DNA of 64,000 nt from Xanthobacter dioxanivorans. GTDB lineage: Bacteria > Pseudomonadota > Alphaproteobacteria > Rhizobiales > Xanthobacteraceae. The stretch covers positions 1,054,001 to 1,118,000 of the forward strand of contig NZ_CP063362.1 in assembly GCF_016807805.1 (NCBI RefSeq), read 5' to 3'. This document shows positions 35,583-43,904 of the stretch, in pieces. The notes beneath the pieces were generated by a model. It searched no databases. It was not told where the DNA came from and saw only the letters and a program-made list of their open reading frames with translations. The stretch's first letter is position 1. The number at the start of each line of letters is the position of its first letter. The position numbers and the translations under genes are program-made.

Positions 35583-36881
35583 ATGTCGGTCAAATCCACA
35601 TTTTCCAACATTTCCCGGCGTAGTGTTCTTGTCGGCGGAGCGGCGGCCGCGATGGCCGGCCTCGGCGGGCGGAGCGCCTTTGCGGCGGACAAGGTGAAGC
35701 TGCAATTCATGTATCCGGTGGGCGTGTCCGGCGATATCAACCGGCTGATGACGGCCATGATCGCCCAGTTCAACGCCGCCCACGAGAAGATCGAGGTGGA
35801 GGCGGTCTATGCCGGCAGCTACGACAACACCGAGCAGAAGGTGATCACCGCGCTGGGCGTGGGCGATCCGCCCGCCACCTGGCTGCCCATCAACTCGGCC
35901 CTCCAGACCTTCCTCGGCCTCGACGCCCTCGCCGACATCACCGGCAAGGCGAAGGCCGACGACATCTACCAGGACTTCCTGCCCGGCTTCCTGGAAACCT
36001 GCATTTCCGACGGCAAGCTCTACGGCCTGCCGTTCCAGCCCTCCACCCCGGTGCTCTACCTCAACAAGGACGCGCTGAAGGCCGCCGGCATCACCAAGGC
36101 GCCGGTCACCTGGACCGAGCTCCTGGACGTGGCCAAGGCCCTCACCATCCGCGAGAACGGCGAGCTGAAGCGCTGGGGCCTCACCATCGGCGGCGGCTGG
36201 CACGACTGGATCTTCGAGTGCTACTGCCGCCAGAACGCCCTCGTGCCGTGGACCAAGGACAAGGTGCTGTTCGACAAGCCCGAGGCGGTGGACGCCCTCG
36301 AATTCTGGGTGAAGATGGTGCAGGCGGGCGTGATGCCGCCGGCCTCCACCTGGGAGGGCTCGGCCAACGACTTCATGGCGGGCCGCACCGCCATGCTCTA
36401 CCACTCCACCGGATCGCTCACCAACCTGCGCAAGTCCTCGCCGTTCGAGGTGGACGTGGCCTTCATGCCGAAGAACAAGACCTTCGGCGCCTGCCAGGGC
36501 GGCGGCCCCATCATGATCGCCAAGAAGCAGACCGACGCCCAGATCGAGGCCAGTTGGACCTTCGCCCGCTGGATGACCTCCACGCAGGTGCAGTCCCAGT
36601 GGGGCCGCGATACCGGCTATCTCGCCGTGCGCAAGTCGTCCTGGGAAACCCCCGAGATGAAGGCCTACCTGGAGCAGGTGCCGCAGGCGCGGGTGGCGCT
36701 GGAACAGTCGGCCTATGCCGGCGCGTTCCTCCAGGTGCCCGGCTATCACAAGGTACGCGAATACTTGAAAAGCGCCCTCGACCGCACGCTCGCCGGCTCC
36801 ATCAAGCCGGACGCGGCGTTGAAGGAGGCGGCGGACAATTCCAACCGCGAGATCCAGCGCCTGCTGCGCCGGCGCTCGTGA
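35583..36881 (+). CDS. ABC transporter substrate-binding protein, carbohydrate/glycerol-3-phosphate type (UgpB-like)
   Basis: Family 1 extracellular solute-binding protein of 432 residues. The leader has a twin-arginine-like motif (SRRSVLVGGAAAAMAGLGG) and cleavage near AFA-ADKV, so it may be Tat-exported. The mature protein shows the SBP_bac_1 pattern (VAFMPKNKTFGACQGGGPI is the UgpB-style loop). ATG 35583 follows a GAGAGGAATGAG site. First gene of a B-A-E-C transport operon; a strong hairpin after it probably raises its yield relative to the permeases. UgpB-like by gene order and overall look; the ligand could also be another polyol or sugar phosphate. Confidence 0.87.
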   Translation: MSVKSTFSNISRRSVLVGGAAAAMAGLGGRSAFAADKVKLQFMYPVGVSGDINRLMTAMIAQFNAAHEKIEVEAVYAGSYDNTEQKVITALGVGDPPATWLPINSALQTFLGLDALADITGKAKADDIYQDFLPGFLETCISDGKLYGLPFQPSTPVLYLNKDALKAAGITKAPVTWTELLDVAKALTIRENGELKRWGLTIGGGWHDWIFECYCRQNALVPWTKDKVLFDKPEAVDALEFWVKMVQAGVMPPASTWEGSANDFMAGRTAMLYHSTGSLTNLRKSSPFEVDVAFMPKNKTFGACQGGGPIMIAKKQTDAQIEASWTFARWMTSTQVQSQWGRDTGYLAVRKSSWETPEMKAYLEQVPQARVALEQSAYAGAFLQVPGYHKVREYLKSALDRTLAGSIKPDAALKEAADNSNREIQRLLRRRS

Positions 36882-36888
36882 CGCGAAC

Positions 36889-36914
36889 GGCGCCCACCCC
36901 ATCGGGTGGGCGCC
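36889..36914 (+). terminator. Strong intercistronic hairpin after the binding-protein gene
   Basis: GGCGCCCACCC-CATC-GGGTGGGCGCC: 11 perfect base pairs with a 4-nt loop, starting 7 nt after the stop. No proper T-run follows (CCTTTCC). Such hairpins after ABC binding-protein genes protect the upstream mRNA or cause partial termination, giving excess binding protein. Confidence 0.6.
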
Positions 36915-36949
36915 CCTTTCCAGGGGCTCATCCCTTCATGAGGATCGGC

Positions 36950-37852
36950 ATGGTCACAGGTCCCGCACTGCGCGCCCGCATCGGTGAAGCCGGGCTCGCC
37001 TACCTGCTGCTTGCGCCCTCGCTGGTTTTCCTGGCCGCCTTCACCTATTGGCCGATCGTCCGCTCCGTCTGGTTCAGCTTCCACGACGTGATGCTCGGGT
37101 CGGACAAGATCTTCTTCCTCGGCTGGGAGAATTACGAGCGGCTGTGGACCGACGGCCTGTTCTGGAAGTCGCTGGCCAACACCGCCTTCTACACCCTCGT
37201 CACCATTCCCTCCGCCATCGCCTGCGCGCTGCTTCTGGCCGTCGCCCTCGACAGCAAGCTGCGCGGCATGACCTTCTACCGCTCGGCCTTCTTCTATCCG
37301 GTGATGATCCCCTCGGTGGCCGCCGGCATGGTGTGGGTGTTCCTCTATGCCCCGGGCTACGGCCCCATCAACCACGCGCTCGCACTCGTCGGCCTGCCCA
37401 AGCTCGAATGGCTCTATGACAGCAACACGGCGATGATCGCCATCATCATCATGAGCATCTGGAAGTATTCCGGCTACTTCATGCTGATCCTTCTGGCGGC
37501 GCTGCAGATGGTGCCCTCCGACCTCTACGAGGCGGCGCGTCTCGACGGCGTCTCCGCCTGGAACCGGCTCATCCACATCACCATCCCGCTGATCTCGCCG
37601 ACCCTCTACTTCGTCGTCATCATCGGGCTTCTGCACTCCTACCAGATCTTCGACTACGTCTACGTGATGACCCAGGGCGGTCCGGCGGACGCCACCAACG
37701 TGCTCACCTTCTACATCTACCAGAACGGTTTCCAGTATCAGGACATCGGCTACGCCTCGACGCTGGCGAACGTGCTGCTGCTGTTCGTCGGCGGCCTCAT
37801 CACCCTCGTCGCGCTGGTGTTCGGCCGGCGCGTCCACTATCTCGGGCGCTAG
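36950..37852 (+). CDS. ABC transporter permease, UgpA/MalF-like
   Basis: Inner-membrane permease of about 300 residues with six hydrophobic segments; the first is AYLLLAPSLVFLAAFTYWPI. The EAA-loop motif is DLYEAARLDGVSAWNRLIHI near residue 190. I prefer ATG 36950 because GAGGA lies 5 nt upstream; ATG 36938 in the same frame has no good site. Forms the channel with the next gene product. Confidence 0.9.
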   Translation: MVTGPALRARIGEAGLAYLLLAPSLVFLAAFTYWPIVRSVWFSFHDVMLGSDKIFFLGWENYERLWTDGLFWKSLANTAFYTLVTIPSAIACALLLAVALDSKLRGMTFYRSAFFYPVMIPSVAAGMVWVFLYAPGYGPINHALALVGLPKLEWLYDSNTAMIAIIIMSIWKYSGYFMLILLAALQMVPSDLYEAARLDGVSAWNRLIHITIPLISPTLYFVVIIGLLHSYQIFDYVYVMTQGGPADATNVLTFYIYQNGFQYQDIGYASTLANVLLLFVGGLITLVALVFGRRVHYLGR

Positions 37853-37886
37853 GACCACCCATGGCGACCTTGCAGGACCCCTCGAA

Positions 37887-38747
37887 TTGTCCGCCCCCGC
37901 CACCTCCCGCGGCACCTTGCTCAAGGTGCGCACCGCACTGCGGAGGAACTGGCTCCATTTCGTGCTGCTGCCGCTGCTCGCCTTGTGGATCAGCCCGCTG
38001 GTGTGGATCCTCGTCACCTCGCTGAAGACGCGGGTGGAGGTGTTCGATCCCAGTGCCGGCTTCCTGCCCGCAGTGGCGCAGTGGAGCAACTATCCCGCCG
38101 CCATGGCGGTGGCGCCGTTCGGCACCTACCTGGTCAATTCCATCCTCGCCACCGGCGGCATCCTGATCTGCGAGCTCGTCACCATCACGCTCGCGGCCTA
38201 TGCCTTCGCGCGGCTGAACTTCCCCGGCAAGAACATCCTCTTCACCCTGTTCCTGCTGCAGATCATGTTCCCCATCTACGCCACCTTCCTCACCAACTTC
38301 GTCACGGTGCGCGAGCTCGGCATCCTCAATTCCCTGCCGGCGCTCATCGTGCCCTTCGTGGCCTCCGGCTACGGCACGTTCATGCTGCGCCAGGCGTTCC
38401 GGCAGGTGCCAACCGAGCTTGCGGACGCCGCGCGCCTCGACGGCTGCGGCCACCTCGGCATCCTTTGGCACGTCTACCTGCCGCTGGTGAAACCGACGCT
38501 GGTGGCGTTCTCCATCATCGCCGTGGTGACCCACTGGAACGACTACATGTGGCCGCTGCTCGTCACCAATTCGGAGAGCGTGCGCACGCTGCCCATCGGC
38601 CTCGGCCTGCTGGCGAAATCCGACAGCGGCGCCGACTGGACACGGCTGATGGCGGCGACCGTCGTCGTGGTGTCGCCGCTGCTGTTGTTCTTCGTCATCT
38701 TCCAGCGCCGCTTCGTCGACAGCTTCATGCACGCGGGTCTGAAGTAG
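37887..38747 (+). CDS. ABC transporter permease, UgpE/MalG-like (N-terminus uncertain)
   Basis: Second permease, about 286 residues, six hydrophobic spans, EAA motif ELADAARLDGCGHLGILWHV. In the sequence as given the only start before the first membrane span is TTG 37887, with no ribosome site. An ATG at 37861, 8 nt after the previous stop, is in another frame; adding one C to the C4 run 37878-37881 joins that ATG to this frame and gives MATLQDPLELSAPATSRG. I think the true start is 37861 and that a base is missing. Coordinates here give the frame actually open. Confidence 0.85.
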   Translation: MSAPATSRGTLLKVRTALRRNWLHFVLLPLLALWISPLVWILVTSLKTRVEVFDPSAGFLPAVAQWSNYPAAMAVAPFGTYLVNSILATGGILICELVTITLAAYAFARLNFPGKNILFTLFLLQIMFPIYATFLTNFVTVRELGILNSLPALIVPFVASGYGTFMLRQAFRQVPTELADAARLDGCGHLGILWHVYLPLVKPTLVAFSIIAVVTHWNDYMWPLLVTNSESVRTLPIGLGLLAKSDSGADWTRLMAATVVVVSPLLLFFVIFQRRFVDSFMHAGLK

Positions 38748-38757
38748 AGGGTATGGC

Positions 38758-39834
38758 ATGGCCGAAGTCGTTCTTCAGGGCGTGAGCAAGTCCTATCAGG
38801 GGCGCCCCACCGTGCACGGGGTGGACCTCGCCGTGGCGGACAAGGAATTCATGGTCCTCGTCGGCCCGTCCGGCTGCGGCAAGTCCACCACGCTGCGCAT
38901 GATCGCCGGGCTGGAGGACATCACCGCCGGCCGCCTCCTCATCGACGGGCGGGACGTGACCCATGCGGAGCCGCAGAAGCGCGACATCGCCATGGTATTC
39001 CAATCCTACGCCCTCTACCCGCACATGAGCGCCTACCAGAACATGGCGTTCGGGCTGCTGAAGACCTCGAAGCTGCCGAAGCCGGAGATCGACCGGCGCA
39101 TCGGCCAGGCGGCGGAGATCCTGCACATCACCCACCTGCTCGACCGCAAGCCCAACGCCTTGTCCGGCGGCGAGCGCCAGCGGGTTGCCATCGGCCGGGC
39201 GCTGGTGCGCCAGCCCAAGGTCTTCCTGTTCGACGAGCCGCTCTCCAATCTCGACGCCAAGCTGCGCACCCACATGCGCGGCGAGCTGAAGCGGCTGCAC
39301 CGGGAGCTGGGCCTCACCGTCATCTACGTGACCCATGACCAGATCGAGGCCATGACGCTCGGCACGCGCGTCGCCATCCTCTCGGAAGGCCGTCTCCAGC
39401 AGTTGGGGCCGCCCATGGACCTCTACATGCGCCCCGCCAACACCTTCGTCGCCACCTTCATCGGCTCGCCCGAGATGAGCCTGCTGCGCTGCGCGGTCAG
39501 GCCCAACGGCTCCGGCAGCGTGGTCAGCCATGCCGCCTTCTCCACCCACGTGCCGGAGCGCGCCGAGGCGGGCGAGATCCTCCTCGGCATCCGCCCGGAA
39601 GAGGTGATCGTCGGGCCGTCCGACGGACCCTGCCTGGCGCGCGGCCGGGTGGAGCGCACCGAGCTGATCGGCTCCGAGGCCCTGGCCGAGATCCTGGTGG
39701 GCGACGACCGCATCATGGTGCGCACCCCCGTCACCCAGGCCCCGCCGGTCGGCGCGGAAGTGGGGGTGAGCTTCGACATGACGCGCGCCCGCCTGTTCGA
39801 CGCGGCCACCGGCCGCGCCCTGCCCCGTCACTAG
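38758..39834 (+). CDS. ABC transporter ATP-binding protein, UgpC/MalK-like
   Basis: ATPase of 358 residues with a C-terminal TOBE domain. Walker A GPSGCGKSTTLRMIAGL near 36, Q-loop VFQSYALYPHMSAYQNMAF, signature LSGGERQRVAIGRAL near 133, Walker B VFLFDEPLSNLDAKLR, H-loop VIYVTHDQIEAMTL. The regulatory domain begins near 240 (GIRPEEV). Begins 10 nt after the permease stop; it energises the preceding permease pair. Confidence 0.93.
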   Translation: MAEVVLQGVSKSYQGRPTVHGVDLAVADKEFMVLVGPSGCGKSTTLRMIAGLEDITAGRLLIDGRDVTHAEPQKRDIAMVFQSYALYPHMSAYQNMAFGLLKTSKLPKPEIDRRIGQAAEILHITHLLDRKPNALSGGERQRVAIGRALVRQPKVFLFDEPLSNLDAKLRTHMRGELKRLHRELGLTVIYVTHDQIEAMTLGTRVAILSEGRLQQLGPPMDLYMRPANTFVATFIGSPEMSLLRCAVRPNGSGSVVSHAAFSTHVPERAEAGEILLGIRPEEVIVGPSDGPCLARGRVERTELIGSEALAEILVGDDRIMVRTPVTQAPPVGAEVGVSFDMTRARLFDAATGRALPRH

Positions 39835-39848
39835 GGAGGCCGGCGTCC

Positions 39849-40661
39849 ATGGCCCAGACCGTGCGTCAGCAAGAGATCGTGGAGCTGCTGCGCGCGCGGC
39901 GCTCCGCCACCATCACCGACCTCGCCGAGCACTTCCAGGTGTCGGACGAGACCATCCGGCGCGACCTGAAGGCGCTGGCGGAAGCCGGCATGGTGGACAA
40001 GTTCCACGGCGGCGTGCGCCTCAACGTGGCCGAATGGGAGGCCCCCTTCGACCGCCGCCTGCGGGAGCAGGCGCCGGCCAAGCGCCGCATCGCCCATGCC
40101 GCGGCGGAATTGATCGAGGAGGACGCCACCATTCTCCTCGACAACTCGTCCACCTCCTGCTTCCTCGCCCAGGTGCTGGCGCCGCGGCCGGGCCGGCTCA
40201 CCGCCATCACCTTCTCCATGGAGGTGGCGCAGATCCTGTCCTCCTCCGGCCGGAACCACCGCGTGATCCTGCCGGGCGGCGAGCTCAGGGCGGACGACCG
40301 CACCATCATCGGCCCGTCCGCCATCGATTTCGCCTCGCAATTCACACCGAGCCTGTTCGTGATGTCGGTGGCCGCCGCCTCCGCATCGCGCGGCCTGATG
40401 GACTTCGACCTGTTCGAGACCGAGTTCAAGCGCGCCATGATCCCGCTCGCCGACAAGGTGATGCTGCTGCTGGACGGCTCGAAATACGCCAAGCCCGGCC
40501 TCATCCAGGTGTGTGACTGGCCAGCGGTGGACATCCTGGTCTCCGACGCGCCGCCACCCGCCGCCTTTCGCGAGGCGCTGGAGCACGCACGCCTGGTTCT
40601 GGCGCCGCCCTTGACCGAGGCGGGCGAGGGCAACGGCCGCAGGCCCGCTTATGCCGAATAG
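39849..40661 (+). CDS. DeoR-family transcriptional regulator (GlpR-like)
   Basis: A 270-residue DeoR regulator: N-terminal HTH (ATITDLAEHFQVSDETIRRD near residues 19-38) and a DeoR sensor domain with the NSSTSCFLAQVL and DNS-type phosphosugar-binding elements (ILLDNSSTS near 97). DeoR/GlpR proteins sense phosphorylated sugars or glycerol-3-phosphate. Located 14 nt after the transporter ATPase and overlapping the IMPase-like gene by 11 nt, so it is co-transcribed and most likely controls the transporter locus. Confidence 0.9.
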   Translation: MAQTVRQQEIVELLRARRSATITDLAEHFQVSDETIRRDLKALAEAGMVDKFHGGVRLNVAEWEAPFDRRLREQAPAKRRIAHAAAELIEEDATILLDNSSTSCFLAQVLAPRPGRLTAITFSMEVAQILSSSGRNHRVILPGGELRADDRTIIGPSAIDFASQFTPSLFVMSVAAASASRGLMDFDLFETEFKRAMIPLADKVMLLLDGSKYAKPGLIQVCDWPAVDILVSDAPPPAAFREALEHARLVLAPPLTEAGEGNGRRPAYAE

Positions 40662-41477
40662 CCCCGCTCGCACCCCGCCCGCGCCGGGCATCCCCGCGAA
40701 GAGCCCGGTGGCGGAAGACCTGCGCGCCTTCGCCGAACACCTCGCGGATCGCGCGCGGCCCCTCGCCCTCGCCCACTTCCGCACCCCCTCGGCATCGAAT
40801 GGAAGGCGGATCAAAGCCCCGTCACCATCGCCGACCGCGCCGTGGAACGGGCGCTGCGCGAGGCCATCGCGGCGCGCTACCCCGCCCACGGCATCCTCGG
40901 CGAGGAGGAGGCGGCCGTCGGCATCGACCGGCAGGTGGTGTGGGTGGTGGATCCCATCGACGGCACCAAGAGCTTCGTCACCGGCCTGCCTTTGTTCGGC
41001 ACCCTGATCGCGGCGGTGGTGGACGGACGCCCGCGGGTGGGCCTCATCGAGGTGCCGGCGCTGGGCGAGCGCTGGATCGGCGTTGCCGGCGGCGGCACCC
41101 GGCTCAACGGCGCGCCCTGCCGTACCAGCGCGGTCGAGCGCCTCGCCGATGCCCGGCTGTTCGCCACCTCGCCGGACATGTTCTCCCCCGCCGAGGAGAT
41201 CGCCTTCGCCGCGCTCACCGACAAGGTCGGCCTGCGCCGCTTCGGCGGCGACTGCTACGCCTATGGGCTGCTGGCCAGCGGCCATGTGGACCTGGTGGTC
41301 GAGGCGAGCCTCAAGCCCTACGACTTCATGGCTTTGGTGCCGGTGGTGGAGGAGGCCGGCGGCGTCATCACCGACTGGTGCGGCGCGCCGCTCTCCATCG
41401 CATCGGGCGGGCGGGTCGTCGCTGCCGCCAACGCCGCGCTCCATGCCCGGGCGCTGGAGGTCCTGCGGGCGGCATAG
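40651..41477 (+). pseudogene. Inositol monophosphatase-family phosphatase, frame broken by a 1-base homopolymer deletion
   Basis: Mg2+-dependent sugar/inositol phosphatase (IMPase/HisN/CysQ family). Start ATG 40651 overlaps the DeoR gene by 11 nt. The first about 46 residues read normally (AEHLADRARPLALAHF); after the C5 run 40784-40788 the frame is lost, and the rest lies in the next frame: ERALREAIAARYPAHGILGE with GEEEA, then the metal-binding DPIDGTKSFVTGLPLFGT and GGDCYAYGLLASGHVD. Adding one C gives a continuous protein of about 275 residues, normal for the family. Probably an intact gene with an assembly error. It would dephosphorylate the imported phosphorylated polyol or a derivative. 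Confidence 0.85.
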
Positions 41478-41505
41478 GGCCGCCCTCCCGGGCCCGCCAC
41501 CTCCG

Positions 41506-42444
41506 TCAGGCAAACGGATCGGCTGCCACCCGCGCCACGGCCTCCCGGTATTCCTGCCCGAGCCGCGCGCACAGCTCCGCGGCCGGCAGGATGTCGGCGA
41601 TGCCGCCCACGCCCTGCCCTGCCGACCAGACGGTCTTCCACGCCTTCGCCTCGCTGGCCATGTCGAGCGCCCCGTGGGACACCAGGTGGTCCGGATCGAG
41701 CCCGGCCGCGGCGATGCTCGGCCGCAGGAAGTTCGCGTTCACACCGCTGATGGCGGACGTGTAGACGATGTCCGCCGCCGCCGTATCGAGAATCATGGAC
41801 TTGTATGCCGTGTCGACCATCGCCTCGCGGGTGGCGATGAAGCGCGTGCCCATGTAGGCGAGGTCCGCACCGGCGACCCGCGCCGCCAGGATCTGCGCGC
41901 CGGTGTTGATGGCGCCGGCCAGCAGGATGGTGCCGTCGAAGACCTGCCGGATCTCGGCCACCAGGGCGAACGGGCTCACGGCGCCCGCATGCCCGCCGGC
42001 CCCGGCGCAGACAGCGACGATGCCGTCCACGCCCGCCTCCGCCGCCTTCTCGGCATGGCGACGGCTGATCACGTCGTGGAAGACGAGGCCGCCATAGGCA
42101 TGCACCCCGTCGACGAGGTCGCGCACCGCGCCCAGCGAGGTGATGATGAGCGGCACCTTCTCGGCGATGCAGATGGCGAGGTCCGCGGCAAGGCGCGGAT
42201 TGGACTTGTGCACGATGAGGTTGACGCCGAACGGGGCGGCGTCCGGGAACGCCGCGAGCCGCGTCTTGATCTCGTTGAGCCAGGAGCGGAAATCGTCGCT
42301 GGTACGGGCGTTGAGGGCCGGAAACGTCCCCACCATCCCCGAGCGACAGACCTCGACGACGAGGTCCGGACCGGAGGTGAGGAACATGGGCGAGGCGACG
42401 GCGGGAATCTTCAGGCGGCCCTGGAGCTGCGCGGGAATGGACAT
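41506..42444 (-). CDS. Nitronate monooxygenase-family FMN enzyme
   Basis: TIM-barrel FMN protein of 312 residues (2-nitropropane dioxygenase family). Typical elements: IPAVASPMFLTSGPDLV near the N-terminus, CAGAGGHAGAVSPFALV near 150, GAINTGAQILAARVAGAD near 180 and AYMGTRFIATREA near 200. ATG 42444 has GGGAGAA just upstream; the additional in-frame upstream stretch is not family-like. Many members near acyl-CoA genes act on alkyl nitronates or as enoyl reductase-like flavoproteins; here it is in line with beta-oxidation-type genes on the same strand. Confidence 0.88.
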   Translation of the reverse strand: MSIPAQLQGRLKIPAVASPMFLTSGPDLVVEVCRSGMVGTFPALNARTSDDFRSWLNEIKTRLAAFPDAAPFGVNLIVHKSNPRLAADLAICIAEKVPLIITSLGAVRDLVDGVHAYGGLVFHDVISRRHAEKAAEAGVDGIVAVCAGAGGHAGAVSPFALVAEIRQVFDGTILLAGAINTGAQILAARVAGADLAYMGTRFIATREAMVDTAYKSMILDTAAADIVYTSAISGVNANFLRPSIAAAGLDPDHLVSHGALDMASEAKAWKTVWSAGQGVGGIADILPAAELCARLGQEYREAVARVAADPFA

Positions 42445-42479
42445 GTCTTCTCCCTGAGGGGCGGTCGAAACCGAGGATA

Positions 42480-43900
42480 TCAGACGAGGGTGGAGGCCGG
42501 GGACTCCCGGCCCTCTCCTGCGCCACGAGCGCCCGACGTGGGCATGATGGCAGGCGGTGCGAAGCGGGCGCCGTGGCGGGTTTCCAGCGCCCGGCACCGC
42601 GCCGCGAGGCGGTCGGGTCCCATGCTGGCGATGAACCACAGGGGGCCGCCGGTCCAGGCCGGATAACCCCAGCCGAGGATCGCGTCGAGATCCGCCAGCT
42701 CGGGCGCGGCGCCACCGGATGCGGCAAGGGCGCGGGCCACCGCCAGCGCCGGCGCGAGAAGCAGCCGCTCGCGCACCTCGTCCTGCGCCGCAGGGGCGGC
42801 GGCCTCGCTTTCCGGAAAGGCCAGCCCGGCCGCCCGCGCCAACGCCAGCGGCCCCTGCTCCAGGCCGGCGGCACGCGCCAAATTCTCGACGAGCGTCGGC
42901 GACATGCCCTCCGTCACCAGGCGAAGGCCTTCCGCCACATAGGCCTCGCGCCCCGCGCGGACCAGCGCATCCCCCGGATCCCCGGCCCGCCGCCCGGCCT
43001 TGTCGCCGGCCTGCCGGGCGAAGAAGAGGGTGCGGATGAGCGCCCGGGACACTTCCCCCGCACCAGGGTCGCGAAATAATCGCGCTCCACCTTCAACGCC
43101 TTGTCCATGGGCAGGCGCGCGCCCTCGAACACGCATGACAGGATCGCCTGCGGCGCGGGATAAAGGCCGCGCGTCGCCGCCAGCGTGCGCGCATTGACGA
43201 GCGCGAACAGCTCCTGCACCGCCGGGCTCGCGGGCGCCGCGCCGGGCCAGCCGAAGCCCTTCTGGTCCCACGCCGGCTCCGGCGACACGCGCTGCTCGCG
43301 CAGGGCCGCCTTCGCCGTGTCGAGCAGGGCCTCCGGCGGCACCACCGCGTCGAGGAGACCCGCCGCCTGTGCCTCCGCCACCGTCAGAGCGCGGCCCTCC
43401 AGCAGCAGCGGCAGGGCCTCCGCGATGCCGATCAGCCGGGGCAGGCGCTGGGTGCCGCCCGCGCCCGGCAGGAGGCCGAGCTTCACCTCGGGCAGGCCGA
43501 ACACCGCCTTCGGCGTGTCAGCGGCGATGCGGTGATGGCAGGCGAGCATGAGCTCGAAGCCGCCGCCCAGCGCCGTGCCCGGCGCTGCCGCCACCACCGG
43601 CTTGCCGCAGGTCTCGATGCGGCGGAACACATCGCCCATGCGCCCGGCGCGCTGCGCCGTCTCGCCCGCCGTGAGGCCGGGGCCAGAAAGGTCCTCCATG
43701 ATCGCCAGGTCAGCCCCGGCGATGAACGCGCCCTTGCCCGAGGTGAAGACGATCCCGGTCACCGCCGCATCCGCGACGAGGCGCCGGGCCGCCGCGTCCA
43801 GCGCGTCCAGCATCGGCCAGTCGATGACGTTCATGGACCGGCCGGGCATGTCGATGGTGACAAGCGCGATGCCATCCTGGTCGATGTCGATGGTCAGCAT
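42480..43900 (-). pseudogene. FadJ-like enoyl-CoA hydratase / hydroxyacyl-CoA dehydrogenase, frameshifted and lacking the NAD-binding domain
   Basis: N-terminal half (about 270 residues from ATG 43900) is a good crotonase domain with oxyanion elements GAFIAGADLAIM and GTALGGGFELMLACHHRIA and the catalytic-face EVKLGLLPGAGGTQRLPR. At the C5 run 43055-43059 the frame breaks; one more base joins ERDYFATLVRG to EVSRALIRTLFFARQ in the next frame. After that linker the whole NAD-binding domain of hydroxyacyl-CoA dehydrogenase is missing, and the sequence jumps to the C-terminal dehydrogenase region (GLRLVTEGMSPTLVENLAR, ILGWGYPAWTGGPLWFI). Corrected length about 473 residues against about 700 for FadJ/FadB. 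Hydratase activity may remain; dehydrogenase activity cannot. Confidence 0.8.
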
Positions 43901-43904
43901 GGCC

